Positions 45,711 to 56,862 of a DNA stretch of 64,000 nucleotides are shown one piece after another. A program made the position numbers and the translations under genes. The notes beneath the pieces are model-generated. The model was not told the origin of the DNA and ran no database searches. It was given only the letters and a program-made list of their open reading frames with translations. The DNA lies in NCBI RefSeq assembly GCF_964204865.1, contig NC_135258.1, forward strand, positions 9,353,001 to 9,417,000, given 5' to 3'. The stretch is from Styela clava (Eukaryota > Chordata > Ascidiacea > Stolidobranchia > Styelidae). The stretch's first letter is position 1. Each line of letters begins with the position of its first letter.

Positions 45711-46027
45711 GAGTGGTGACTCCTCTACGGCCCATGGGCCGGGGCCACATGGGCCGTGGCCCATAGCTTGATGGGCCGCGGCCCCATCAGGAAAAATTCA
45801 ATTATCTTAACAAAATTTTCAATTTTTACCAAATTGTCAATATTCTAACCAAAAAAACATACTCCTGTAGTATGTGTACCAGGTTAGGGTTAGGACAAAA
45901 AAAATTCAGATTTTTTACATTATAGTTCTATTATGAGTTCGGGGACTGTCTGTGTTAGCCAAGTGAATAGTTTCTTTACACAACTTGATGGGCCCCGGCC
46001 CATGGGCCGCAGAGGAGTCACCACTCC
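45711..46027. mobile_element. GGGCC-rich TIR element, about 317 bp
   Basis: Ends GAGTGGTGACTCCTCT and, inward from the right, GGAGTGGTGACTCCTCT, each followed by GGCCCATGGGCCGGGG-like palindromes. Flanks CACTACAG and CACTCCGA match only partly. A piece with GTAGTATG and GGTTAGGGTTAGG resembling the long-form 'AAGTATG' MITE lies inside at about 45870-45960. Confidence 0.75.
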
Positions 46028-46713
46028 CACTCCGAATGCATACCGGTATCCGATGGAAATGACCTGCGACAAAATTTGATTTTGGTAACTTGAAATTCTA
46101 TAGAGGTAGTCTCATTAAGCTTGCTTAATTAGTAGGTACCGCTAGTAGCCTAGTTCTGTTGTAGTCAGCAATCAGCATATTCAGATATTACTGTATTACC
46201 GGTACCACAGTCAGGCAGTTGGATTATAAGAAGGATTTACAGATTTCTGGATTTATTAGACCCTATAATTTGTATTTGGCTTTTATCCAGTACCGGTACC
46301 GCACCATGTTCTTATATCTAATCATAATATTATTTTATAACTGAATAAAAGCTGTAAATGTCATCTGTATAAACATTTCTCAAAATATTTCGCAATGATT
46401 TTTCAGATATCCACAATCAAACAAAACTGGACCCTGTCACCAAACAGAATGCTCACTTGTTAAGTGTTAATAATATTCCATATCTGAAACAATTGAATCG
46501 TAATTCTGTAATTATTTCTTCCCAGTGATTTTCACTTACAGACTTAGCAGTGGCATACAAGGCCTTTTGGCGTAAAATACATTAGTGATTTGTACTCCTG
46601 GACTGAATAATAATAATTTCCTCTTTTTTCAACAAATATTATTTGAACCATATCTCTTTTTATCTTTGCAGGTATTGTTTTGTATATAGCAAGGGTATTC
46701 ACAGAAAGAGATC

Positions 46714-47625
46714 ATGAATGATGAAGAGATAAGTGAATATTTTTTGTCGGAATTACGAAACAGTACTCAATCATCTCCCGCAGTTGCTGCAATCAAAACT
46801 CTAATAGAATATCTGAGAAAGGATCATGCTGAAACATTATCAGGATTACGAGATAATCTAAAAAGTGCAATAGAAGTGCTTGTGAGGACTGACTGCACAG
46901 GAATTACACCTATCTTGTCTGGATCGGAACTGTTTCTTCGCTTTATCACCCTATCTTCTTTAGAACACTCAGACTTCGATAAAGTGAAGGATATTCTAAT
47001 AAGCCGTGGTGAAATGTTCCTGCAAAAAATATCATCCAGCAGACAAAAAATTGCCAGACTTGGGTTGCCATTTTTGAATGATGGTATCAAAGTTCTTGTT
47101 CATTCATATTCAAGAGTAGTTTTGAACATGTTAATCAAAGCTATGGAAGCTCAAAAGCGTTTCACTGTTTTTGTCACTGAATCACGACCAGACATGAGTG
47201 GTAATATAATGGCGGAAAAATTAAGAGAACATGGCATCCCAGTGACTGTAATTCTTGACTCAGCTGCTGGTTATGTTATGGAAAAAATAGACCTTGTATT
47301 GATTGGTGCTGAAGGTGTGGTAGAAAACGGTGGGATTATGAACAAGATAGGAAGTTACCAAATTGCTGTTTGTGCAAAGGCACATAATAAACCCTTGTAT
47401 GTTGCTGCCGAGAGCATTAAATTCGTTCGCCTTTATCCATTAAATCAGCAAGATGTACCGAATGAAATAAAATACAAAGCATCAACAATCAAGTCCAAGA
47501 ATCTTGACCAAGAACATCCTAATGTAGACTACACTCCTCCATCTTATATCACTTTACTAATAACTGATTTGGGTGTCCTGACACCTTCTGCTGTAAGTGA
47601 TGAACTTATCAAACTATACTTATAA
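46714..47625 (+). CDS. EIF2B1: Translation initiation factor eIF2B subunit alpha
   Basis: Regulatory subunit of the eIF2B complex, which recharges eIF2 with GTP; the alpha subunit helps sense phosphorylated eIF2 in the integrated stress response. 303 aa against 305 in human, in a single uninterrupted frame. The N-terminal helical domain is followed by the Rossmann-like half, with [11 protein letters not shown] (130-140), [10 protein letters not shown] (154-163), [14 protein letters not shown] (194-207) and the C-terminal [20 protein letters not shown]. Acceptors TATCTTTGCAG and GTATTCACAG lie 42 and 9 nt before the ATG. No in-frame ATG is needed upstream, and the length matches the family. 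Human EIF2B1 has several coding introns; none is present here. Confidence 0.96.
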   Translation: MNDEEISEYFLSELRNSTQSSPAVAAIKTLIEYLRKDHAETLSGLRDNLKSAIEVLVRTDCTGITPILSGSELFLRFITLSSLEHSDFDKVKDILISRGEMFLQKISSSRQKIARLGLPFLNDGIKVLVHSYSRVVLNMLIKAMEAQKRFTVFVTESRPDMSGNIMAEKLREHGIPVTVILDSAAGYVMEKIDLVLIGAEGVVENGGIMNKIGSYQIAVCAKAHNKPLYVAAESIKFVRLYPLNQQDVPNEIKYKASTIKSKNLDQEHPNVDYTPPSYITLLITDLGVLTPSAVSDELIKLYL

Positions 47626-48840
47626 AGTTGTAATGGTTGGAGGTTGAATATTCGCATCTGGGAGATACCACCAATACAGAATGGTGGCCAGTATTCCGAG
47701 AGTCATAAAAATTTTTGTCAAGATCTTGCAAGTCTGCATGGAATGCTATATGGCCATGTTCAGGTCATTTTAATAACACATCAAAGGTGCAATGTGGCAT
47801 ATCAATATTGGTGATAATTATTCGGATTCTAATTTTATTTTTAATTGGCGCGGTTTTGATTGAAGTTTTTGTTGTATGATCTGTTATATCACAGCAAAAT
47901 TATTACTTTATAAAATGAATTTCAGAGGACTATAAGAGTACTTTCGAATGTCTTGCTTTGGTTTAGGAGAATTTGCTCAGAGTTGAGTCATTCATCTGAG
48001 CAAAATTGAAGGAGACCACTGAAATTCCAGCTTTCAGCTATTCCAGTCGCGAATGAATTAATAATCCAGAGAAAAGAATTAATAATGGGAAGAAAAATAT
48101 TTGTTCCAGAATGCGGGACCCCCAAGTAAAGTTAATGATTATTGCCACATCGTCAGAATACAGATGTTTTTTTTATTCAGAAATGGAAAATTCTTTAGCT
48201 CTGCGTGCCTATGGGACATATCCGTTGATATGTCGGGTAGAATTATATTTGGTGAAGATGTGAGTTCTATCAAGTCATATCGACTTTTTTTCTACACATC
48301 AATTCACGTACTGGGTTGCAGTGTGGAAAAATTTGGTTTACCCATAATGTAATTTATAATCAGATGCCATGCCCATACCTCAAAATTCATTGCTCTTGCC
48401 GGCTGTATTTTGAACTATACAATGTTACTGAACACAAATAAAATCTCAGTATCTGTATTTACAGAGAGTAAAAAATTCATCTCCACAAACAAATATGAAC
48501 AAGTGTCTCGCATTTAAAAAACTCTATCATTTGCTTTTGTTTTATATTAAATCTGCAATGAATCGAATCTATATTTGTGCATTTAAAAAGGGAGAAACAA
48601 TCTCAATTTGAGAACTTCGGGGGGGTTTAGGATGAATGTACATCAGCATTCCAACAAGCAAGGCAGAACATATAAAAAAGTTACACCTGCAATTCAGGTC
48701 ATCTGTTCAGTCACCCCACGAACATTGAGACAGTTATTTTAGAGCCCAATGTCTGGGAAAACAAGACAGCGTCACCCTGGTCAACCATGACTCCACTCTT
48801 GGTTGATGTGCTTATTCATACCATCCACATCAATACTACT
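47626..48840. other. Convergent gap EIF2B1/SRRM2
   Basis: 1.2 kb holding the 3' sides of two convergent genes. A plus-strand poly(A) signal lies at 48437-48442. No repeat or gene recognised. Confidence 0.55.
48437..48442 (+). terminator. Candidate EIF2B1 poly(A) signal
   Basis: AATAAA about 0.8 kb after the EIF2B1 stop. A nearer non-canonical signal may be used instead. Confidence 0.4.
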
Positions 48841-51723
48841 TCACCGGTTTCTTCTTCTGCCCTCCTTAGCAGGGGGTCGTTGTGATTCTTCACCACTAGA
48901 TGATGAACTTTCACTGGAGTCAGAATCTGACGATGAATCGGAGGTAGCATCATCTGATGATTCTTCTTCAGAAGACGAAGAGTCATGCCTTGATGATTTT
49001 TTAACTTTTGCACTCTTAGCATCAACTTTCATTTTTTTTTTGGGAAGCTCATTTTCACTTTCACTGCTTGAACCATCTGGGGCGGCCTTAGGCGAAGGTC
49101 GTCGTTTATGAATTAAAGTAACTTTTGAGCGTACTGCCCGCTTTGCTGGGGATGGTGAGGAATCTGATGATGGACTTGTTGATGGAGATTTTGGTATTCT
49201 CTGTCTTTTAGGAGATTCATCTTCACTTGATGATTCCTTATTTGACATTGATGAATTCTCATCAGACGAACTTGAAGTCTCTCGTTTTAACAGCGATTGT
49301 TTCTTTTTAGACTTAGAGTCATTACTACCATGATTAGGACTTTCTTTGCGTCCAACTTTGTTAGATGATTTCTTTGAATTAATTACAGACCCTCTTTGAC
49401 GCGATGAAGCAGGGCTCCTACTGTGATTTGATGAGTGTGATTGCTTGGGTTTATTCGAATTTCTGTCTGAATCAGAGTGATCAGAAGTATTATCCGTTGA
49501 CGAATCACTCTCTTTTTCAGGAAAATTATTTTTTGCTTTCGAATCCTTATACTTAGATCCTGGAGAACTTCCGTGGCGACCAATTTTACGCTCTTTAGAG
49601 CTGTAACGCTGCCTCGCTACTCGTTTATCATTTGATGCGAGTTGCCGTGCTGGACTATTGGAGTCTCTGTGCTGGTCTTTAGAACTGTGGTCCTTTTCTA
49701 ATCTGTTGCGTGATGATCCTTTAGATCTTCTTGGACTACTGGAACTATCTCGTTTCTCTTTAGAATTGCGATCCATTTTCAAAACATTTGGGCTCCTAGA
49801 GCGGTCTCGTCTTTCCACATGGTGGTGGCTGTTTTCCGATCTGTTTTTTGATGAATTTTTAGATTTCTCTGGACTTCTAGAATCTTCATGTCTAACTTCA
49901 GATTGGTTCTTGCTTGATCTATATCCTCTTGATTCTTTGGATCTTCTCGGACTTCTAGAACCTGTGTGGGTCTCGTGGCGGTCTCTCTTTGATCTCCTGC
50001 CTGACAAGTCTTTAGATCTTCTTGGGCTTCTTGAATCTCGATGTCTTTCTTCAGATTTTGACTCATCTGGCAAGGCTTTAGATCTTATTGGACTACTTGA
50101 GACTCTGTTTCGATCTTTCAAATTATCATCTTTCCTAGATCTATTATTTGGTGAGTGTCGGTGACTGCTAAGACTTTCAGAATCTTTACGTCCCTCCTGA
50201 GAGCGGCGGTCTTCTCCTGATTTTTGAGGACTTTTAGAGTCCCGGTGTCGCCCTGCCCTGGACATCCGGTCCGATGAGTCTCTAGTTTGTTTCAGACTTA
50301 TAGGGCTTCCTTGTCGCTCATGAGAATGGTGCTCTATCCTAGATCCATAAATGGATGGTTCTTGGTTCCTTTTTGGACTTCGACTTCTATGCCTATCTAA
50401 GTTATCGTTCCTTTCTTTAGAACGATTTCTGCGAGAATTCCTATCAGGTGACCTACGCCATGTTTGAAAATATCTTCCTTGATTAGTTGGCTGTTTTTTC
50501 CGGTAACGAGTATCATCGTCACCTGAATCATGAGGGCTTCTTGTACGACGATCTTTAGAGCTTTTATACCTATCATCAATCTTATTTTCGACATCATGTG
50601 ATTTGTGTTTTTTCTCAATATCTCTGGGAGAATTACTTGTCTTTCTCTTATTTCTGTGTTTTTTCGAATCATCTTCATCAGAGGGGGAGTTATCTCTTTT
50701 TTTCTTTGACCTCTTGCTTTTTCTTTCATCTTCGCTTTCATCATCAGATGATTCTTTTTTATGTTTCTTCTTTTTTTTCTTCTCACTTTCTTCTTCAGAT
50801 GATGAGGATTCTCTTTTCTTTTTCTTCTTCTTAAACTTCTTACTTTTCTCTTGTTCAGGTGGCGGTGAATTACTTGGTGATCGAACGAGAGCATACTTTT
50901 GTTGCTTTCTTGCATTTCTTTCTTCGATTTCCCTCTCTCTTTGAAGTTTCCTTGCTTCGGGATCGAAAGCACTCCCTTTAATATAAGAGGCGCTGATACC
51001 AAATGCATTTCGTAGTTTTTCATTTTCTTGTTCTTTCATCTCCGCTATTTGATGAGTTTCAGTTGCAACTGGACGACCAGTAGAATCTTCTTTACCAGGC
51101 AATGCTTGCTCCTTTTCAAGTAACATCTGTCGAAAAACTGAAACCTTCTTATCTATCTCCTCTTCGTCGTATCCTTGTTCCTCCATGAGGTTCTAAACAA
51201 TAACAAACAATTAATAAAATAAATGTGATAAATAATGGAGCAATAAGGAGATATACTTAAGAATTTTAAAATTTAGCTTTTTTGATAACTCTTTCTTCTT
51301 TGGCACAGAATTTAAATCGTGAAATATTTTCAACATATTTTTTCTGTAAAATACCGGTATGATAATCAACCCTTACCTGAAGTTCCATACATTTCAGCTC
51401 TACTCTTCGCTTCTTGTCATGAAGGAGAATTTCTGCATTTGGTTTTTTGTCAATTCTGTAAAATATGAAAGATTAACGACATAAACGGATTTTTCGAATT
51501 AGAGCATGAAAGACTCAAATTTACATTATTCGATGTAAGTTACATGCAAATCGGAGGCTACCTTACTCTCATTTATAACTTACCTTGATTCAAGTTGTTT
51601 GATCTCTTTTTCAGTTTTGTATCCAGTCCTCTCTTTCACACTACGAACTTGTGATAAGTTTCTTTGAACATATGCATTTGTCCCACTACCCCTAGCTGTT
51701 GCGAGTCCTATCCCGTTATACAT
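48841..51723 (-). CDS. SRRM2: SRRM2 / Cwc21-type SR splicing protein, three exons
   Basis: Spliceosome component; the Cwc21 domain docks near the catalytic RNA core and the RS tail concentrates in nuclear speckles. Exons 51723-51584, 51455-51377 and 51192-48841 give 856 aa. The N-terminus is highly diagnostic: [20 protein letters not shown], then [13 protein letters not shown], the cwf21 helix [29 protein letters not shown] and [12 protein letters not shown] long disordered tail follows: a Lys/Ser stretch, many RS/SPRRS repeats (about 250-600), then Ser/Asp/Glu blocks with [10 protein letters not shown] and a final acidic-serine segment ending in RRRNR. Vertebrate SRRM2 is about three times longer; this is closer to a compact invertebrate form. 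An in-frame Met at 51186 is internal, not the start. Confidence 0.95.
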
Positions 51724-52096
51724 ATTCGATAAATCCTAAAACTCTTATATAACGTTACATGTACGGTACCTCGGTATCGCACGCAAAATTAAAACAGAAT
51801 GACTGGGCCACGGCGAAACGCTGAAACAGAACTGACTTATTTGTCTAAAGTGAATCCCACGCGGAGAAAAATTTTAGAGATTAAAATGGGATTTTATGCG
51901 ATATTGCAAATAGGCAATATTACCTTTTACAGAAGTAAATATATAATTAAAATATGGTTTTCATAATGTTGTTTTGTGTGTGTCGCAGAGACCTATATAA
52001 GCCATCGGGGTTCCTGGTCTAATTGACTAAATCAATTGCACCCATGGGCATTTGCAGCGTGGATATTTGTACCAGTGAACAACACACCCATGGACG

Positions 52097-54057
52097 TTTT
52101 CATAAGTATAAGTAAAAGTTTATTTCGACTCCATAATCAGCAATAGACGGTAATAATAGATAAAAATAAAAGTAACTGATTATAGAATCGGGAGAGCGAA
52201 CAAAACCTCGAGTAAGGTTTGAAACGTACAGGTTTTAGATGGAAAGGTATTGATAAAAGAAGTAGTACGTGTTCGCTCACCCCAAAGTAAAAAAACTAAT
52301 TAAGGCACGCACGCACGCACACACACACAATCATCTAGACATGATACTGTCGGAAGTGAAAAAAGCAAGACTTAAAATCAATTAAATTACTCAGTAAAAA
52401 GCAAAATATACAAACTAATGAAAAAAATAATGAATAAATTCTTTTGCCACACCAAATTAATAATTTTATGAGGATTGCCAAATTGGATACTGAATTAGTC
52501 AACAAGAGTGTACTGTGGATAGAAAAGTATACCTCAAAAGATATCGTCAAGCTGATTATAATTGGAGTCACCTAATACCAAATTGCCCAATCAGAATTGC
52601 CAAGTTGGATGTATGAAGAGGTGGGCTAGACCTGCTTCACTCATCAAATAGAAGCCACAACAAGCCAAATAACGTCCAAATTATTTTAAATACTATTAAT
52701 CAATAACAGTACCGGTAATCATAATTAAAATTAATTCGGGCAGTATGATACAGAGGTAGGAAAATTGGTTAAGGGAATATATATGGTGTTAAAGGTTCAA
52801 GTAAGGTTTCTAAGGTCATGGATTATACGCAAGTAAATTTAATTGAGGTTGTTGATCACTGCGGTCAGTTGAAATTCATCACGGATGATTCATCAGTCTG
52901 CAAGTTTTGTTAATGTATACACCTTTCATGTTGACAAAGCTAGCATTGAAATTGATTATCATGACGTCCTGAAAAACGAAAAATATATCTGCGAGTACAA
53001 TATTCAAATTCAGTATACAATGATTGCAAATAAGGAATCAATAGAAAACTATCCTACACTTTTGAGTGGAAGTTGTTGAATTGTGTGAATATTGATTAAT
53101 ATTAATTAAATATCATTAGACTGCTTGTTGAAAGAGCTGAGAAAGAGGAGATTGTGGTTGGGACACAAGAGAAATTGCTCACAAGCCATGCAAAAACCTT
53201 TCGATGTCGGTCAAACCATACACATGTTGGCCATTATCTTAGTCATTAACATCACACTAACCGTTACACATTTGCATGCTCTACACAGCATAAATTCGAC
53301 CAAGGATAAAATCTTTGTATACACACAGGACACAGCATATAGTACTACATCAAGTTAAAATGTAGGGGAGAATCCAAATATACCTCGACTGGTCACCCAA
53401 TTACAATATTAGGTACAGGAGATAAATTATACCGTCTACAACCCTCACAAAGAATCACACCACCCAAATAGAAAACAAAGTTCATGCATGTGGAATATCA
53501 GAAACCCAACATTAAAAAAAAAAAACATGCGCATGCAGATGTCAGAATGTGAACAGCCATATGAGGGAAAATCTTATGCTATGTATGCTATAGAACAAAG
53601 TAAATGGACAATTAGAATGCAAAACAGATGAAGAGAGCTCAACTGCTTGTTCAAAAATAAATCAGCAATCTCAGAAACAATAACAATGTTATGCCTGTTC
53701 AACATTCTCATGAAAACAATAAGTAGCCTCTGTGCAAGTGAGGAGTGTCCCAACTTTGTCATGGTCTTTCTTTTGAAGTTGTAGCTAATTACATACGAAA
53801 AATATATAACAGTGTGGTTATAATAATAAATTTTAATATTTTGATACCAAGTAGGACTTGACTTTTTTCTGAAAAGATTTTTTGGATTTCAATGTCTTCA
53901 AATTCAAGGGGAGAGAATTCCACAGATTGGGCCCAGTGTAATATAAGGCATGCTGGCTCACAGATGGAGCATCAAGAACATTTGAATCCACAGTCAATTT
54001 CACATACGATATGTATTTGCTTTCATACAACTTATATATACACACTGAGATATCCAT
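52097..54057 (-). mobile_element. 5'-truncated non-LTR retrotransposon (LINE)
   Basis: The minus strand at 54057-53833 encodes the C-terminal end of a LINE reverse-transcriptase protein: YTGPNLWNSLPLNLKTLKS followed by KSFQKKVKSYLVSKY and a stop. The sequence further along may be its 3' UTR, ending near GGAGTCGAAATAAACTTTTA at about 52100-52130, similar in style to the tail at 35.3 kb. The catalytic RT core is absent; a hAT-like piece sits at the truncated edge. The 3' limit is a guess. Confidence 0.6.
52305..52329. repeat. (CACG)n(CA)n microsatellite
   Basis: Compound tandem repeat of CACG units followed by CA units. Confidence 0.8.
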
Positions 54058-54065
54058 TGGTTGAC

Positions 54066-54535
54066 TAAGGGGTTTTCAACCTTTTTCCTGTTAAAGTACC
54101 CTCGAGTCATGAAATTATCAAGCCGAACCCCCAGTAATCAGACACCAAACAATGTTGTATTATATTGACTAACAATTTGTTGCAACAACAATTTATTGAA
54201 CAACTACTGTAACTAAATCAAGTCTTCGTGTTGACGTTATTGCCGCTGTCCTCCGCCTCACTAATGAATTCTCGAAATCTCTCTTTTATGTTTAAATTAG
54301 CATATCACTTTCTCTAATATTGTAGCTCATTGTTTTCTGAGATTTCACAGTTTGGCTGCAAAGCCGTGGATTTCACATTGTTTCGTCACAACAACGCAAG
54401 ATCATGGAAGTCTTCGCTGAGTTTCAATCGGCACGCATTTTCTTTGGTAGTGAAGGATATGAAATATAGCAACATATGAAAATTCAACTGCCATCCGAGT
54501 ACCACTGGAAAACTTTCTCGACCCCCGTTAGCTAC
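54066..54535. mobile_element. Probable hAT-like element, about 470 bp
   Basis: Left end GGGGTTTTCAACCTTTTTCC, right end inward GGGGGTCGAGAAAGTTTTCC, both of hAT-type style. The target duplication is not convincing. Lies at the truncated end of the LINE fragment. Confidence 0.5.
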
Positions 54536-54654
54536 AATTGAAATGCAAATCTTCGAGCAGATGAAAAGCGCAACGGTAGAACACCATTATGACGTAAGTG
54601 TATAAAGTGAGAACAAATGTTTCACAACTCGACGTAAATCTTGCTTTTTCGTTC

Positions 54655-54771
54655 AGGATAGGATTACATATTCATCCCAGGATAGACAGCTTAAACATAT
54701 GAGGAAACACGGCCACTCGTTTGGTTACCAGTCCATGTCGGCTATGGGATCAGTTAGCCAGTTATTTGTGG
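54655..54771 (-). repeat. SINE 3' portion (truncated copy)
   Basis: On the minus strand it matches the 3' half of the 54.8-55.1 kb SINE (AACTGGCTAACTGATC, GACTGGTAACCAAACGAG) and ends in AATCCTATCC. Confidence 0.65.
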
Positions 54772-55065
54772 TTCGGCGGTGTGGCGCATCGTGCTAAGCG
54801 TTAGGAATACGCTCGCCACCGCATCTCTGATTACCTTGCGTGGGTTCGCATCCAATGCGGGGATGATTATGTGCGAGAGGATTGCTGGACTCCTCGCCGC
54901 CGTAGGGTGGTTCACGTAACCGCTGTTCGGTTATGGCTTCCTCTACCATCAAGTCCATGCTTCCGAAAACAAATAACTGGCTAACTAATTTCATACCCGA
55001 CCTGGACTGGTAACCGGACGAGAGGCCGTGGTTCGCCATATGATTAAATCCTATCCTATCCTTGT
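54772..55065 (+). repeat. Full tRNA-derived SINE
   Basis: About 295 bp. The tRNA-like head has GTGGCGCATCGTG near the A-box position and a B box GGTTCGCATCC at 54843-54853. The body has GGATTGCTGGACTCCTCGCC and GTGGTTCACGTAACC, and the 3' end has a CCTAT repeat. It serves as reference for the copies at 14940, 54655, 55066 and 56124. Confidence 0.8.
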
Positions 55066-55215
55066 TACTGAAAGTATGGACTTGATGACGGAGAAACCGC
55101 AACTGACCAGTGGTTACGTAAACCACCCTGCGGCGGCGAGGAGTCCAGCTATCCTCCCGCACATAACAATTTTCGCATGGGATTCGAACCTGCGAATTCA
55201 CGCAGGCTAATCAAA
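55066..55215 (-). repeat. SINE copy, inverted neighbour
   Basis: On the minus strand: B box GGTTCGAATCC at 55190-55180, then GGATAGCTGGACTCCTCGCC and TGGTTTACGTAACC. The 3' tail is cut short where it meets the plus-strand SINE. Confidence 0.75.
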
Positions 55216-55327
55216 AGGTGCTGTGACGAGCGTACAGTATGGACCTTTCCCCGACCTTTGACCCCCGAAAAATTCTTCCCATACTTTACAGTGGTTGACT
55301 TTACCATTGCAAAGTTTTCAGGGCTTA

Positions 55328-55675
55328 TTGGACACGTTTAGCGGCCATAACGATCGTTTCAAAATTTTGTTGTTATTGTTATTTTCTTTCGTCATTATCG
55401 TTCAAGATTGATTTTTTTGCCAGAAGGCTATTACTTTCATTTATTCCTGAATTTTCTATGAATCTTATGAGATCTAATATTTCATCCAAAATTGCGCTGT
55501 ATTAATTTTTAATTATGGGAACACGGTTTTTAATCCGCCAAGCGTGACGGCTGACTGTGAAAATTCTTGCGACTGAAAACCCGGAACTTTTTGAGGGTAC
55601 GGTACCGGTAACGTCAAAGGTAAACCCTGCTTCGCTCTAGTCCACGTGTTCATATATTTGAGCGTTGCTCTCTTG
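55328..55675 (-). repeat. Solitary copy of the 59-61 kb array unit
   Basis: On the minus strand it starts CAAGAGAGCAACGCTC, carries ATATATGAACACGTGG, CCTTTGACGTTACCGG, GTAATAGCCTTCTGGC and ends AAACGATCGTTATGG... ACGTGTCCA, in the same order as the tandem units. It is diverged, so the family is dispersed and not only tandem. Confidence 0.75.
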
Positions 55676-56123
55676 TTTTAAGAGTGGTTCCGCGAGTTGG
55701 CCCCTGTAAAATGAGGTATTTGTTTTAAACCATCATTATAATGCATCGCGTACAATAATCTGTTTTTAGAAGTACCGGTAGGTCCTTTTAGCTTAGAATA
55801 TCACAGCTATTTCTACACCAATTCTTTATTACTGCGATTAAATTTTAAAACTTCTAAAAAGACATAGTGATCATTGAATTATCTGATTTATATTTAAATT
55901 TCTGAAACACAACTGGAAACAACGTATAGAGTTCGAAAACGAGGTAATGTTTACAACATCGCCTGAAAATCTGTCTGAGCAATATTGGTCTGAGTGAGAA
56001 AAGTGTCTGAGCGGATGCGGAAAGGGGCATTGTTACGTCGCTTTTTGCATCTTGCTGATTGGCCAATGTCATGAAGTAAACAAGGAAGTCGATGCTCGGG
56101 GAAAGGTCCATTCCTAACTAATA

Positions 56124-56145
56124 GCACGATGCGCCACACCGCCGA
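56124..56145 (-). repeat. SINE head fragment
   Basis: 22 bp identical in order to the first bases of the 54.8 kb SINE head (GGCGGTGTGGCGCATCGTGC on the minus strand). Confidence 0.4.
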
Positions 56146-56631
56146 GTCACCGAATCAATTTTACTGAAAGCACGAGATTCAGAAAATGTGCAATAAAAAG
56201 AACATTTAGCAGAATATGAAAATACCAAATCACAATACACCGGAGCCATATGACAAAGAGGTTCTGTTGCAAATTAATAAACACCAAATCTGACGTAAAT
56301 AAATTTTATACTATAAAATTGAATAACTTTGATATATATTCTGTATTTATTTGTATTTATATGATTTATACAGCACCACACCCGCGAATAAAATTGTCTT
56401 CCAACACAAATTAGTAATAAAATTAGTAGTAAAATAGCTCAAATATACGTCACGGTATTTGTGACACCAAAAGAATTGTTCATCTTAAAACGTTTGTGGA
56501 AAAAACAAATGTTAAAGCATAATATTTTTTAAATAAAAATTAGTTTATTGTTTTGGTTGTTTTACTGTCGACCAATGTACGCCGATGATCATTCTTTAGG
56601 TCAACAATATCTTACATTGCAGAAGTTTATG

Positions 56632-56862
56632 TCATTCTATTCCTTTATAATATAGTTCCAAGTCCATTCCATCATGTATCTCGTAATCTCTTAATGTAAT
56701 GTGATCTTTAAAAATAGTATACCATTTCTTCAAGACAATTTTATCCTATTCTGTCCCAGTTTGAGCTGCGATTCATTTCTTTAGATCACCAATTGTATCA
56801 TCAGGATTACATTTCACTTGAACCTTTTTCCCCAGACGCTCATTGCATGTTATTTCAATCAT
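56632..56862 (-). pseudogene. UBL5: UBL5 (Hub1) processed pseudogene, two stops
   Basis: The minus strand reads as ubiquitin-like protein 5, a 73-residue modifier involved in splicing, with no introns. The frame gives [20 protein letters not shown], then DDTIGDLKK, a TGA where Leu is expected, IAAQTGTE, a TAG where Trp is expected, [15 protein letters not shown], and [14 protein letters not shown]. The normal end after YYQ has become YYKGIE before a stop. The frame is otherwise intact from start to end, and an AATAAA lies at 56549-56544 followed by an A-rich stretch. Two nonsense changes and lack of introns fit a fairly young retrocopy. It cannot make full-length UBL5; the working gene must lie elsewhere. 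Confidence 0.9.

Larger units (their letters stand above)
44097..46713. other. Divergent gap DRC12/EIF2B1 with two hAT-like MITEs
   Basis: 2.6 kb between start codons pointing apart. It holds elements at 44169-44746 and 45711-46027 and a cluster of ACCGGTACC-type palindromes (45237-46305). Splice acceptors before the EIF2B1 ATG suggest an untranslated first exon or an outron here. No coding exon seen. Confidence 0.5.

Noticed and set aside
49658-50164. Long plus-strand frame opposite SRRM2
   Set aside because: Ser/Leu/Asp-rich mirror of the RS repeats on the other strand; shadow of a repetitive coding exon.
51186-51186. ATG at the head of the large SRRM2 exon as start codon
   Set aside because: Two upstream exons encode the highly conserved Cwc21 N-terminus and splice in phase, so the true start is at 51723.
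53125-53358. 77-codon plus-strand frame
   Set aside because: Lies in the presumed LINE 3' region, matches nothing recognised.
54843-55190. Canonical B-box motifs as possible tRNA genes
   Set aside because: No cloverleaf can be completed around them; the shared non-tRNA body shows they are SINE heads.
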